From: Clostridiales bacterium
GTDB lineage: Bacteria > Bacillota > Clostridia > Lachnospirales > Lachnospiraceae
Assembly (NCBI GenBank): GCA_019423835.1
Contig: JAHZAR010000007.1
Location: forward strand, 16,945-33,958
Direction: 5' to 3'
Length of the DNA stretch: 17,014 nucleotides
The notes below the pieces were generated by a model that was given only the letters and a program-made list of their open reading frames with translations, was not told where the DNA came from and ran no database searches. The position numbers and the translations under genes were made by a program. The number at the start of each line of letters is the position of its first letter. Position 1 is the first letter of the stretch. This document shows, piece after piece, positions 6,608-13,459 of the stretch.

Positions 6608-7384
6608 TTAACGGTTTTTAAACTGTTTTTCTTTTCTCTTCTCAAGGAACGCTGCCATGCCCTCTCTCTGATCCTCTGTCTCAAAGCAGGCACCGAACAG
6701 CTTTTCCTCGATGGCAATTGCCTGATCCATGTCTGTCTGCAGTCCGTCGTTTGCAGCCTTCTTGCTGTTTCGCACAGCAATCGGGGCATTTGCGGCGATG
6801 ATGCCCGCCATCTTCTTTGCCGCCGGCATCAGCTCCTCCTGCGGATAAACTGCATTGACAAAGCCCAGACGGTATGCCTCGTCAGCCTTGATATTTCTCG
6901 CTGTGTAGAGCATCTCCTTGGCCTTTCCCACACCGATGATGCGGGCAAGCCTCTGAGTTCCACCAAAGCCTGGAGTGATTCCCAGTCCCACCTCCGGCTG
7001 CCCAAACACTGCGTTTTCAGAGCAGATTCTGATGTCGCAGCTCATGGCAAGCTCATTTCCGCCGCCAAGGGCGAACCCGTTCACTGCCGCAATTACCGGA
7101 ATCGGGAATGTTTCGATTTTGCGGAAAATATCATTTCCATATTTTCCGAAGGCCTCTCCCTGCTCCTTTGTCATCGTGCTCATAGCCGCGATATCGGCTC
7201 CCGCCACAAAGGATTTCTCCCCTGCGCCTGTGAGGATCACCGCTCTCACTGTGTCCTGATCGATGGAATCAAACACAGCTTCCAGATCCTTAAGCACTTC
7301 CTCATTCAGAGCATTTAATGCCTTGGGCCTGTTGATAGTTACAATACCGACATAACCTTCCTGCTCGTAATCTACATAACCCAT
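6608..7384 (-). CDS. crt: Crotonase (3-hydroxybutyryl-CoA dehydratase)
   Basis: The 258-residue enoyl-CoA hydratase/isomerase family protein has the oxyanion-hole segments SFVAGADI (58-65) and FALGGGNEL (104-112), and the two catalytic glutamates Glu111 and Glu131 (the latter in PEVGLGITPGFGG). It dehydrates 3-hydroxybutyryl-CoA to crotonyl-CoA. I chose the ATG at 7384 because AAGGAG (7394-7399) sits 9 bases upstream. The ATG at 7393 directly abuts that site and would leave no spacer. The 227-base gap to thl contains a 30-bp direct repeat. The order thl-crt-hbd-bcd-etfB-etfA is the arrangement known from several gut Lachnospiraceae. Confidence 0.95.
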   Translation of the reverse strand: MGYVDYEQEGYVGIVTINRPKALNALNEEVLKDLEAVFDSIDQDTVRAVILTGAGEKSFVAGADIAAMSTMTKEQGEAFGKYGNDIFRKIETFPIPVIAAVNGFALGGGNELAMSCDIRICSENAVFGQPEVGLGITPGFGGTQRLARIIGVGKAKEMLYTARNIKADEAYRLGFVNAVYPQEELMPAAKKMAGIIAANAPIAVRNSKKAANDGLQTDMDQAIAIEEKLFGACFETEDQREGMAAFLEKRKEKQFKNR

Positions 7385-7611
7385 GCCGTTCATCTCCTTA
7401 GGCTTTTTTTGCAGCCGGAGAGCGGAAGGTGCTGCCTTCCGCATCCGCCGGCCGCTGACTGCTGCTTTATTTAATTTTATGCTTCGCACGGTGTGCTCAG
7501 CTGTTTTTTATTCCACTCATTCCTCGTTTCATAAAAACGGGCGGGAAACCCAAACTCCGCTTCGCTCCGTTCGGGCAGCAAACAGCTTCGCACGGTGTGC
7601 TCAGCTGTTTT
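7385..7611. other. thl-crt intergenic spacer built of repeats
   Basis: This 227-base spacer within an otherwise tight operon holds two copies of a 30-bp repeat, a GC-rich stretch around 7540-7575 with GGGTTTCCC and short symmetric motifs, and TTATTTAATTTTATG (7467-7481), which also occurs at 2346-2360. No gene is supportable, although open reading continues through it on the minus strand. Confidence 0.55.
7481..7510. repeat. 30-bp direct repeat, copy 1
   Basis: This copy is identical to 7585-7614. It starts GCTTCGCACGGTGTGCTCAG and ends in a T6-A run. It retains the inner GCAC/GTGC hairpin and the right arm, but lacks the AAACAGCT left arm found before copy 2. Confidence 0.8.
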
Positions 7612-7614
7612 TTA
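7580..7614 (+). terminator. Direct repeat copy 2, forming a hairpin with T tract that overlaps the thl stop codon
   Basis: The repeat proper is 7585-7614. Read on the plus strand, AAACAGCT-TC-GCAC-GGT-GTGC-TC-AGCTGTTT folds into a hairpin followed by further Ts, the shape of an intrinsic terminator for antisense or plus-strand transcription. On the minus strand only three Ts follow, so reading from thl into crt is expected. The complement of the thl stop codon (7612-7614) is the last three bases of the repeat. Confidence 0.5.
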
Positions 7615-8796
7615 CTCTCTCTCGACGATAGTTGCGCAGCCCATTCCGCCGCCGATGCACAGGGTTGCAAGTCCCTTCTTAGCATCGCGCTTCTGCATCT
7701 CGTGGAGCAGTGTAACCAGGATACGGCAGCCGGAAGCACCTACCGGATGGCCGAGGGCGATAGCTCCGCCGTTCACGTTCAGAATCTCTTTGTTGAATCC
7801 CAGCTCGCGAGCCACTGCGATAGACTGCGCAGCAAATGCCTCGTTGGCCTCGATTAAATCAAAATCGTTCACTGTAAGTCCTGTCTTTGCCAGAACCTTC
7901 TTTGTGGCAGCTACCGGGCCGATTCCCATGATGCGCGGATCCACACCGCCAAGGGCTCCTGCAACCCATGTAGCCATCGGCTTGATGCCGAGCTCTTTTG
8001 CCTTCTCCTCGCTCATAACGACAACTGCTGCCGCACCGTCGTTGATGGAGGATGCATTTCCTGCTGTTACGCGGCCGCCGTCTGGCTTAAATGCCGGGCG
8101 CAGCTTTGCAAGGCCTTCCATGGTTGTGCCTGGACGCGGACCCTCGTCTGTATCAACGATAACGGTTTCTTTTTTCTTCTTAACCTCAATCGGCACAATC
8201 TCGTCTTTGAATCTTCCGGACTCTCTCGCTGCACATGCCTTTGCCTGGCTTGCAACAGAGAACTCATCCAGCTCTTCTCTTGTGATTCCCCACTCGTCGC
8301 AGATGTTCTCTGCTGTGATTCCCATGTGGTAGTTATTGAAAGCATCCCAGAGAGCGTCATTTACCATGGTATCAATCATCGGAGCATTGCCCATGCGGTA
8401 TCCGTAACGCGCATTCTTAAGGGCATATGGAGCAGCGGACATATTCTCTGTACCGCCAGCCACAACAATGTCAGCGTCGCCTGCGATAATCATCTCAGCA
8501 GCTGCATTTACGCACTGAAGACCGGAGCCGCATACAACATTCAGCGTAACTGCCGGAACCTCGATCGGAAGTCCTGCCTTAATGGATGCCTGGCGTGCCA
8601 CGTTCTGTCCAAGGCCGGCCTGGATTACACAGCCCATGTAAACGTGATCCACCTGCTCCGGAGCAACTCCTGCTCTCTTGAGAGCTTCCCTAATAACAAC
8701 TGCGCCCATCTCTGCCGCCGGAACTGTGCTTAACTGTCCGCCCATAGAGCCAATGGCAGTACGGCATGCACCTGCTATTACGACTTTCTTTGACAT
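7612..8796 (-). CDS. thl: Acetyl-CoA C-acetyltransferase (thiolase)
   Basis: The 394-residue biosynthetic thiolase has the full catalytic set: nucleophile Cys89 in NVVCGSGLQ, His350 in GHPVGASG and Cys380 in CIGGGMG. It condenses two acetyl-CoA to acetoacetyl-CoA, the entry step of the pathway, and is the first gene of the operon. The reading frame stays open far upstream, but the start is the ATG at 8794-8796. It gives the conserved MSKKVVIAGACRT N-terminus, and AAGGAGG (8806-8812) lies about 9 bases upstream. A consensus promoter lies about 70 bases further upstream, inside the longer frame, so an extended protein is not plausible. Confidence 0.96.
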   Translation of the reverse strand: MSKKVVIAGACRTAIGSMGGQLSTVPAAEMGAVVIREALKRAGVAPEQVDHVYMGCVIQAGLGQNVARQASIKAGLPIEVPAVTLNVVCGSGLQCVNAAAEMIIAGDADIVVAGGTENMSAAPYALKNARYGYRMGNAPMIDTMVNDALWDAFNNYHMGITAENICDEWGITREELDEFSVASQAKACAARESGRFKDEIVPIEVKKKKETVIVDTDEGPRPGTTMEGLAKLRPAFKPDGGRVTAGNASSINDGAAAVVVMSEEKAKELGIKPMATWVAGALGGVDPRIMGIGPVAATKKVLAKTGLTVNDFDLIEANEAFAAQSIAVARELGFNKEILNVNGGAIALGHPVGASGCRILVTLLHEMQKRDAKKGLATLCIGGGMGCATIVERE

Positions 8797-8862
8797 AATC
8801 TGTTTCCTCCTTGTCATGATTAGCCTGTAAGATAAGATATTTGCATAAATGATAGTAAGTCT

Positions 8863-8891
8863 ATAGTACCACCGCTTGGCAAAACTGTCAA
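8863..8891 (-). promoter_or_regulatory. Sigma-A promoter of the thl operon
   Basis: On the minus strand TTGACA (8891-8886), a 17-base spacer and TACTAT (8868-8863) match the consensus, with TGG just before the -10 giving an extended element. The predicted start near 8856 leaves a leader of about 60 bases before the thl ATG. Confidence 0.85.
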
Positions 8892-8898
8892 CGGAAAA

Positions 8899-8916
8899 TT
8901 GATAAATAATTATCAA
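8899..8916. promoter_or_regulatory. Rex-type operator 1, upstream of thl promoter
   Basis: TTGATAAATAATTATCAA is a perfect palindrome of two 7-bp halves with a 4-base spacer. It matches the Firmicute Rex consensus TTGTTAA-N4-TTAACAA at 12 of 14 half-site positions, with symmetric A/T changes. It lies 7 bases upstream of the thl -35. Rex is known to control thl, crt and related genes in clostridia according to NADH/NAD+. Binding here is inferred. Confidence 0.65.
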
Positions 8917-8963
8917 TTTATAATTTATTAACTTATTTTGCCTGTATTTCATAAGTAATCTTA

Positions 8964-8992
8964 TTGACCTTGCCAGCCGGTAATGATAAACT
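8964..8992 (+). promoter_or_regulatory. Sigma-A promoter of the CoA-transferase gene
   Basis: TTGACC (8964-8969), a 17-base spacer and TAAACT (8987-8992), preceded by TGA for an extended -10. The predicted start is near 8999, about 38 bases before the ATG at 9037. It is divergent from the thl promoter. Confidence 0.8.
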
Positions 8993-9000
8993 ATTAACAA
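8983..9000. promoter_or_regulatory. Rex-type operator 2, overlapping the CoA-transferase -10 and start site
   Basis: ATGATAAACTATTAACAA matches TTGTTAA-N4-TTAACAA at 12 of 14 half-site positions, with the right half perfect. It covers the -10 hexamer and the predicted transcription start, the classic position for steric repression. It lies 84 bases centre to centre from operator 1, about eight helical turns. Confidence 0.65.
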
Positions 9001-9036
9001 AACCAAATACAAATTTATAAGGAACAGGTGAACAAT

Positions 9037-10287
9037 ATGGATTATAAGAACATGTATGATCAGAAACTTGTGTCCGCAGACCAGGCCGCCGCTGTCGTTA
9101 AGTCCGGAGACTGGGTGGACTACGGCTGGACTACCGGAACAACGGTTGCCTTCGATGCAGCTCTCGCCAAAAGGATGCCTGAGCTTCACGATGTAAATCT
9201 GCGCGGCGGTATTCTCATGTGGGTTCCGGAGGTTTTCAAAATTGAAAATCCGGCGGAGCACTTTACCTGGAACTCCTGGCACATGAGCGGAATCGAGCGA
9301 AAGGCTATTGCGCAGGGCTTTGCCTACTATGCTCCTATCCGGTACTCTGAGCTTCCCAGATACTACAGGGAATCCTCCACTCCTCTCGATGTAGCTGTAT
9401 TCCAGGCTGCTCCCATGGACGAGCACGGCTTCTTTAATTTCGGCCCCAACGCCTCCCACATGGCTGCTGTATGTGAGAAGGCCAAGGTTGTCATTGTCGA
9501 GGTAAATGAAAACATGCCGGTCTGCCTGGGCGGCTTCGAGAACTGTGTACATATCTCTGATGTAGATATGATCATTGAGGGGGACAACCCTGCCATCGGG
9601 GAGATGGGCGGCGGTGCAGCTGCCACCGAGGTGGACGAGGCTGTCGCAAAGCTCATTGTGGAGGAAATTCCCAACGGTGCATGCTTACAGCTGGGAATCG
9701 GAGGAATGCCGAATGCAGTGGGCTCCCTGATTGCCAAGTCTGACTTAAAGGATCTGGGTGTTCACACGGAGATGTACGTGGATGCGTTTGTGGATATTGC
9801 AAAGGCCGGAAAGATTACAGGCGCCCACAAGGCTATTGACAAGGGACGCCAGGTATACGCCTTCGGAGCCGGCACGAAGAAGCTCTACGACTATCTGCAC
9901 AATAATCCGGAGTGTATGAGCGCACCTGTCGACTACACCAACGACATTCGCTCCATCTCGGCCCTGGACAACTTCATGTCCATCAACAATGCAGTTGACG
10001 TGGATCTGTTCGGACAGGTAAATGCAGAGTCGGCAGGAATCAAGCACATCAGCGGAGCCGGCGGACAGCTGGATTTCGTACTGGGAGCTTACCTCTCTAA
10101 GGGAGGAAAGAGCTTTATCTGCTGCTCCTCCACTTTCAAAGGCAAGGACGGCAGCCTCCAGTCCAGAATTGTCCCGACCTTAAATCCCGGCTCCATCGTC
10201 ACTGACACAAGAGCCAACATCCACTATCTGGTGACAGAGTTTGGAAAGGTCAATTTAAAGGGACTCACTACCTGGCAGAAATGTTAG
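9037..10287 (+). CDS. but: Butyryl-CoA:acetate CoA-transferase, truncated by an in-frame TAG
   Basis: The protein resembles the Lachnospiraceae butyryl-CoA:acetate CoA-transferase throughout: WVDYGWTTGT near the start, the NFGPNASH segment, GIGGMPNAV (220-228), the catalytic Glu245 in GVHTEMYVD, and GAGGQLDFVLGAYLS. It exchanges CoA between butyryl-CoA and acetate, releasing butyrate. The reading ends at TTWQKC followed by TAG (10285-10287) after 416 residues, where the family continues. The next 30 codons still encode the conserved C-terminus, so the intact protein would have about 447 residues. I chose the ATG at 9037 over the GTG at 9028 because AAGGAA (9019-9024) and AGGTG (9026-9030) fit the ATG better and MDYKNMYDQ matches the family start. 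It is divergent from thl with shared control DNA. Confidence 0.88.
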   Translation: MDYKNMYDQKLVSADQAAAVVKSGDWVDYGWTTGTTVAFDAALAKRMPELHDVNLRGGILMWVPEVFKIENPAEHFTWNSWHMSGIERKAIAQGFAYYAPIRYSELPRYYRESSTPLDVAVFQAAPMDEHGFFNFGPNASHMAAVCEKAKVVIVEVNENMPVCLGGFENCVHISDVDMIIEGDNPAIGEMGGGAAATEVDEAVAKLIVEEIPNGACLQLGIGGMPNAVGSLIAKSDLKDLGVHTEMYVDAFVDIAKAGKITGAHKAIDKGRQVYAFGAGTKKLYDYLHNNPECMSAPVDYTNDIRSISALDNFMSINNAVDVDLFGQVNAESAGIKHISGAGGQLDFVLGAYLSKGGKSFICCSSTFKGKDGSLQSRIVPTLNPGSIVTDTRANIHYLVTEFGKVNLKGLTTWQKC

Positions 10288-10380
10288 GCCATTATCTCCG
10301 TTGCTCACCCTGACTTCCGGGATCAGCTCATCTCCGAGGCTGAAAAGATGCATATCTGGAAGAAGAGCAACAAGCGTTAA
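10288..10380 (+). pseudogene. but: Cut-off C-terminus of the CoA-transferase
   Basis: In the same frame and directly after the TAG, 30 codons encode AIISVAHPDFRDQLISEAEK and then MHIWKKSNKR, followed by TAA at 10378-10380. This is the expected family C-terminus, including the AHPDFRD segment. The family has Ala-Glu where this copy has Cys-stop. GAG to TAG is one base change, while GCT to TGT needs two. The lack of further decay points to a recent mutation or a sequence error. Confidence 0.85.
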
Positions 10381-10424
10381 GACTTCTGAATATCTGCCTG
10401 GCTTTTAACGGCCAAGAAAATCTC

Positions 10425-10466
10425 AAAAAAAGGAGTAGAACCGCTCCCTGAACCTCCTGCTTCAGG
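10425..10466. terminator. Probable bidirectional terminator between convergent genes
   Basis: CCTGAA (10447-10452) and TTCAGG (10461-10466) form a stem, with a second small GGAG/CTCC stem (10432-10447). On the minus strand the stems run into a T7 tract (10431-10425). On the plus strand the first stem is followed by CCCGTTTT. It lies between the CoA-transferase and the convergent zinc-ribbon gene. The stems are short, so confidence is moderate. Confidence 0.45.
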
Positions 10467-10554
10467 CCCGTTTTCCATTCTGGCGTCTGACAGGCCGTCT
10501 CAGGGGGATTCTGCTTCTTTTTTCTGTCCGTCTCCTTCTTTCTCCGCACATCGG

Positions 10555-11184
10555 TTAGTTCGGACTTCTCTGTTCTTTGCCGCTCTGCTCCTGACTGTCC
10601 TGGTTTTGCCTGTCCTGATCCTGGATGTCTGGATCTTGACTGTCCGGGCAGTTTCCGGAGGATACAGGTGCGCCGCATCTGCGGCAGAAGTTTACTTTCC
10701 TTGCATAGACCGCTTTGCACCGTGGACAGCAAAAGCGCGGTTCCTGCCTCTCTGCTTTTGTTTCCGTCTCCTCTTCTGACTCTTTTTTTGTTCCAGCCTC
10801 CTTTTCCGGCTCCTTCTCCAGTTCCTCTTCTTTGCAGAGATCCTCGTTGTTTTTCAGCGCATGGAGCTCTCTGGATGTCTTTTCCAGGCAGAGAATGTCA
10901 TTTTCCCTCTCCTGATTTTCCTCCTCCAGCTCCCTGGCCTGGGAAAATGCCTTCTCCAGTTCCTCCAGAAATTCCTCTCCTGCCTTCCACCGATCATAGG
11001 CCTCCATGGCAGCCTGGGCAACCAGCGCTTCTTTTTTTCTCTCTGTCTGCGCAATCTCTCCTCTCAGATTTCCGGCTTCCAGACGCAGGCGGCTGATTTC
11101 CAGAATGAGAGCTGCCTTCCGGTTCACCGCCGCCACTTTTTTCCCAAGTTCCAGTTTCACTCGCTCGATCGTATCCTCTGCCAT
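10555..11184 (-). CDS. Coiled-coil zinc-ribbon protein of unknown function
   Basis: I do not recognise a named family. The 209 residues begin with a long charged helix (about 1-125) rich in Glu, Lys, Arg and Leu, probably coiled coil. A Glu/Lys-rich linker follows, then a zinc ribbon with CPRC (153-156) and CRRCG (167-171), and a low-complexity Gln/Asp tail. No signal peptide or membrane segment is visible, so it is probably cytoplasmic. The frame is open further upstream, but I start at the ATG at 11184 because GAGGA lies about 6 bases before it. The gene follows the 595-residue zinc-ribbon membrane protein by 64 bases, and both carry short zinc ribbons, suggesting a shared operon and process. 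Confidence 0.75.
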   Translation of the reverse strand: MAEDTIERVKLELGKKVAAVNRKAALILEISRLRLEAGNLRGEIAQTERKKEALVAQAAMEAYDRWKAGEEFLEELEKAFSQARELEEENQERENDILCLEKTSRELHALKNNEDLCKEEELEKEPEKEAGTKKESEEETETKAERQEPRFCCPRCKAVYARKVNFCRRCGAPVSSGNCPDSQDPDIQDQDRQNQDSQEQSGKEQRSPN

Positions 11185-11248
11185 CAGTATCCTCTCTTTC
11201 CTGTAATTTGTCCGCATCTGTTTTCCGGGTTTTCTTCTGTCAGATGCC

Positions 11249-13036
11249 CTACCGGATCTCCGTCTGCCGCACAGCCCCTTTCTCCCGTCCGTCCGCCGAC
11301 TCTGCGTAATAGGCCCAGACATCCGTATCTATCTGTTCCGTTTTTTGTCTTTCCCTGTCATACAGGTTCAGTACAGCCCGCCCCCTCTGAGGTTCATAGT
11401 CTGTAAAAAAGAAAATCTGTCCGCCTGACGTATACCCGTAGCCGGAGACATTCTCTCCTATCTGCCTGGTTTCCCCTTCGGTCACCTCCAGCAGCACTCC
11501 GCTCTGAGCCTGGGCATCATACTGCGCTATACAGTATGCCTGCGGCTGTGTGCCGTCCAGTGTCACAGAATCGATTTTCACATCATAAGCGGCTCTCTCC
11601 TCTCCCAGGTAGAGATCCCCTGCTTCTTTGCTTCCTTCCCGCAGATAAAGAGGCGTTTCCCCCAGCAGTCCGCACCAGTCCTCCACTGCCTCCGCTATCT
11701 CCTCTGTCCTCCCAAAGCTGTCCGGCTCAAGAGATACCCGGTACAGGGACAGCGGTGCTCCCGGCTCAGGCTCTGCTGTATACCAGGCATATCCCCCTTC
11801 CCTGGTAATCCGGGTATCCTGCCCGCAGTCTGCGGCCGCACTGCCGTATTGTGACGCAATTCTCACTTCTTCCCTGCCGTCTGCAGCGGCCTTGTAGGTC
11901 AGAAGTCCCTCCTCCCCGTGAATCAGAAACAGAAATTCCCGGTCAAGCAGACTCTCCCCGCCATCTTCATTCAGAAAATACAGGCACTGTTCTTCGTCCT
12001 CCTCTCTGATGAAAAACAGGGTTCTGCTGTCTGCTTCCGGCAGGAAGATCTGAGAAGCATTCTGAACAAGCCGCTTCTTCTCCTTTCCTCCAAGGAGCAG
12101 CCACACATCTCCCTCCTTCTCATACAGGATGGAGCTCAGATCCCCGGATACGTCAAGCAGGGTATCTTCCCTCTCTAAGCGCACATTCTCCCCGCTTCCT
12201 CCCTCCAGCTGTCTATACAGCAGCTCCCTTGTTCCATCTGCGTTCTCCTCCTCCCAGATGACGGAGCTTCCATCCTCCGAGAGCCGGTAGAAGGCCGCAC
12301 CTGCCGACAGCTTATCTCTTCCGCCATCTCGGCTGACATACAGGCCTGTATTGTTTTTTTCATACACAGCCGTACTTCCGGCCGCCTGGAAGGATACCAC
12401 ACCGCTGTCTATCTTCTCCTGCTTCTTCTTATTATAATGCATCAGGGTGAAGGAGCTGTCTCCTATTTTTTCCGGGTACCAGATCTGTGTCCCGTCTGCC
12501 GCGATCACGGGAGCGCAGGAATTATCATAGGGAAGCTGCGCCTTTTCTCTGCTCTTCCAGTCTGACAGGTAGTAGTCTGTCAGTTCCGCTGCCTCTCGAT
12601 CCCCTTCCAGAAAAAACAGGCTGTTATCCTTGACATATCCGGAAAAGCTTTGTCTCACTCCTGTCCCACTTTTGGGGGCAATCAGAAGAAGAATCCCACC
12701 GCAGGCGGCAATACCCAGGAAAACGGCCAGCTTCTTTTTTCCGGCTGCCGTCAGAAAGAATCTGCCTGCCTGTTTGCCTGTTGGCTCTCCTGCTGATTCT
12801 TTCCCTTCCTCCTCCAGCTCCCTCTCTATTTTCTCTCCGCAGAACTCACAGTACACACAGTCCCCCGGCAGAGGCCGTCCGCAGCTGGTACACCAGATCA
12901 CAGAACCTGCAGAATGATTCTCTTCTTTCTGAGCCTGCTTCTGTTCTCTGCAGTCCGATGGGCGGAACGTCTCACCTGTGTTTTCCCCTGTCTCTTCTTT
13001 TTCATCCCTGCAGGATGCATGTTCTCTGTCTGTCAT
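11249..13036 (-). CDS. Membrane-anchored zinc-ribbon protein with probable beta-propeller domain
   Basis: The product has 595 residues. A polar N-terminus carries a zinc ribbon with CTSCG (49-53) and CEFCGEKI (63-70), followed by a charged linker and a single hydrophobic segment (about 103-119) after basic GKKKL. The remaining 470 residues contain repeated short motifs of the type GTQIWYPEK, DGSSVIWEEE and YAWYTAEPE, consistent with a TolB- or WD-like beta-propeller. The ribbon is probably cytoplasmic and the propeller extracellular, judged from the basic residues before the segment. I chose the ATG at 13036 because AGGAGGA lies 6 bases upstream. The upstream extension of the frame overlaps the predicted promoter. 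The function is unknown, with envelope sensing or scaffolding possible. Confidence 0.75.
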   Translation of the reverse strand: MTDREHASCRDEKEETGENTGETFRPSDCREQKQAQKEENHSAGSVIWCTSCGRPLPGDCVYCEFCGEKIERELEEEGKESAGEPTGKQAGRFFLTAAGKKKLAVFLGIAACGGILLLIAPKSGTGVRQSFSGYVKDNSLFFLEGDREAAELTDYYLSDWKSREKAQLPYDNSCAPVIAADGTQIWYPEKIGDSSFTLMHYNKKKQEKIDSGVVSFQAAGSTAVYEKNNTGLYVSRDGGRDKLSAGAAFYRLSEDGSSVIWEEENADGTRELLYRQLEGGSGENVRLEREDTLLDVSGDLSSILYEKEGDVWLLLGGKEKKRLVQNASQIFLPEADSRTLFFIREEDEEQCLYFLNEDGGESLLDREFLFLIHGEEGLLTYKAAADGREEVRIASQYGSAAADCGQDTRITREGGYAWYTAEPEPGAPLSLYRVSLEPDSFGRTEEIAEAVEDWCGLLGETPLYLREGSKEAGDLYLGEERAAYDVKIDSVTLDGTQPQAYCIAQYDAQAQSGVLLEVTEGETRQIGENVSGYGYTSGGQIFFFTDYEPQRGRAVLNLYDRERQKTEQIDTDVWAYYAESADGREKGAVRQTEIR

Positions 13037-13182
13037 CCCAGTCCTCCTGCCCTGTCGTTTTATCCTGTCTGTTCTGTCCCGGCTGTTCTCTCTGCTCTTT
13101 TCTGCTCTGAAAAGGAAAGACCAGCCGGCACCAGCTCTCCTCAGCATTTTCCTGTCTCTTGCCGGCGCTTCACTCTCTGTCC

Positions 13183-13211
13183 AGTCTACCACATTTCAGA
13201 GTCCGTGTAAA
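13183..13211 (-). promoter_or_regulatory. Sigma-A promoter of the zinc-ribbon gene pair
   Basis: On the minus strand TTTACA (13211-13206), a 17-base spacer and TAGACT (13188-13183), with TGG before the -10. The predicted start near 13176 gives a leader of about 140 bases to the ATG at 13036. Confidence 0.7.
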
Positions 13212-13360
13212 TTTTTCTTCTGTTTTTTGCCGTATTGCCTGCCTTCCCTCCTCTCCCGTAATGCGGGCTGTCAGCGGAGGCAGCGCAGGACTGTCTATGC
13301 AGGAGTCTGCGGCCTTTTCCCGACGCCTGCCAGGACAGAACAGGACAGATGCCTCTCACC

Positions 13361-13434
13361 AAAAAAGCACGGGCAATGAAAGGCAGATGAGAAGGGTTCT
13401 TCACACCCTGCCGTTCATTGTCCGTGCATTTTTT
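13361..13434. terminator. Strong bidirectional intrinsic terminator
   Basis: A stem of about 20 bp pairs GCACGG-CAATGAA-GGCAG (13368-13385) with CTGCC-TTCATTG-CCGTGC (13408-13427), with an inner GAA/TTC hairpin at the tip. It is flanked by A6 on the left and T6 on the right, so it terminates in both directions. It ends the zinc/cadmium operon, whose ATPase stops at 13460, just before the promoter of the zinc-ribbon pair. Confidence 0.85.
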
Positions 13435-13459
13435 CAGAGGCAGATTGTCTGCTCCACTA

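Noticed and set aside
8899..8916. FNR/CRP-type site (TTGAT...ATCAA)
   Set aside because: The half-sites are separated by 8 bases instead of the 4 expected for FNR, while the 7-4-7 geometry fits Rex.
8797..9552. N-terminal extension of thiolase by about 250 codons
   Set aside because: The extension crosses the divergent promoters and the CoA-transferase coding region. The conserved thiolase start and a strong ribosome binding site fix the start at 8796.
10285..10287. Pyrrolysine or selenocysteine recoding at the TAG
   Set aside because: The codon is TAG, not TGA. The position corresponds to an ordinary glutamate, and nothing in the window suggests a pyl system.
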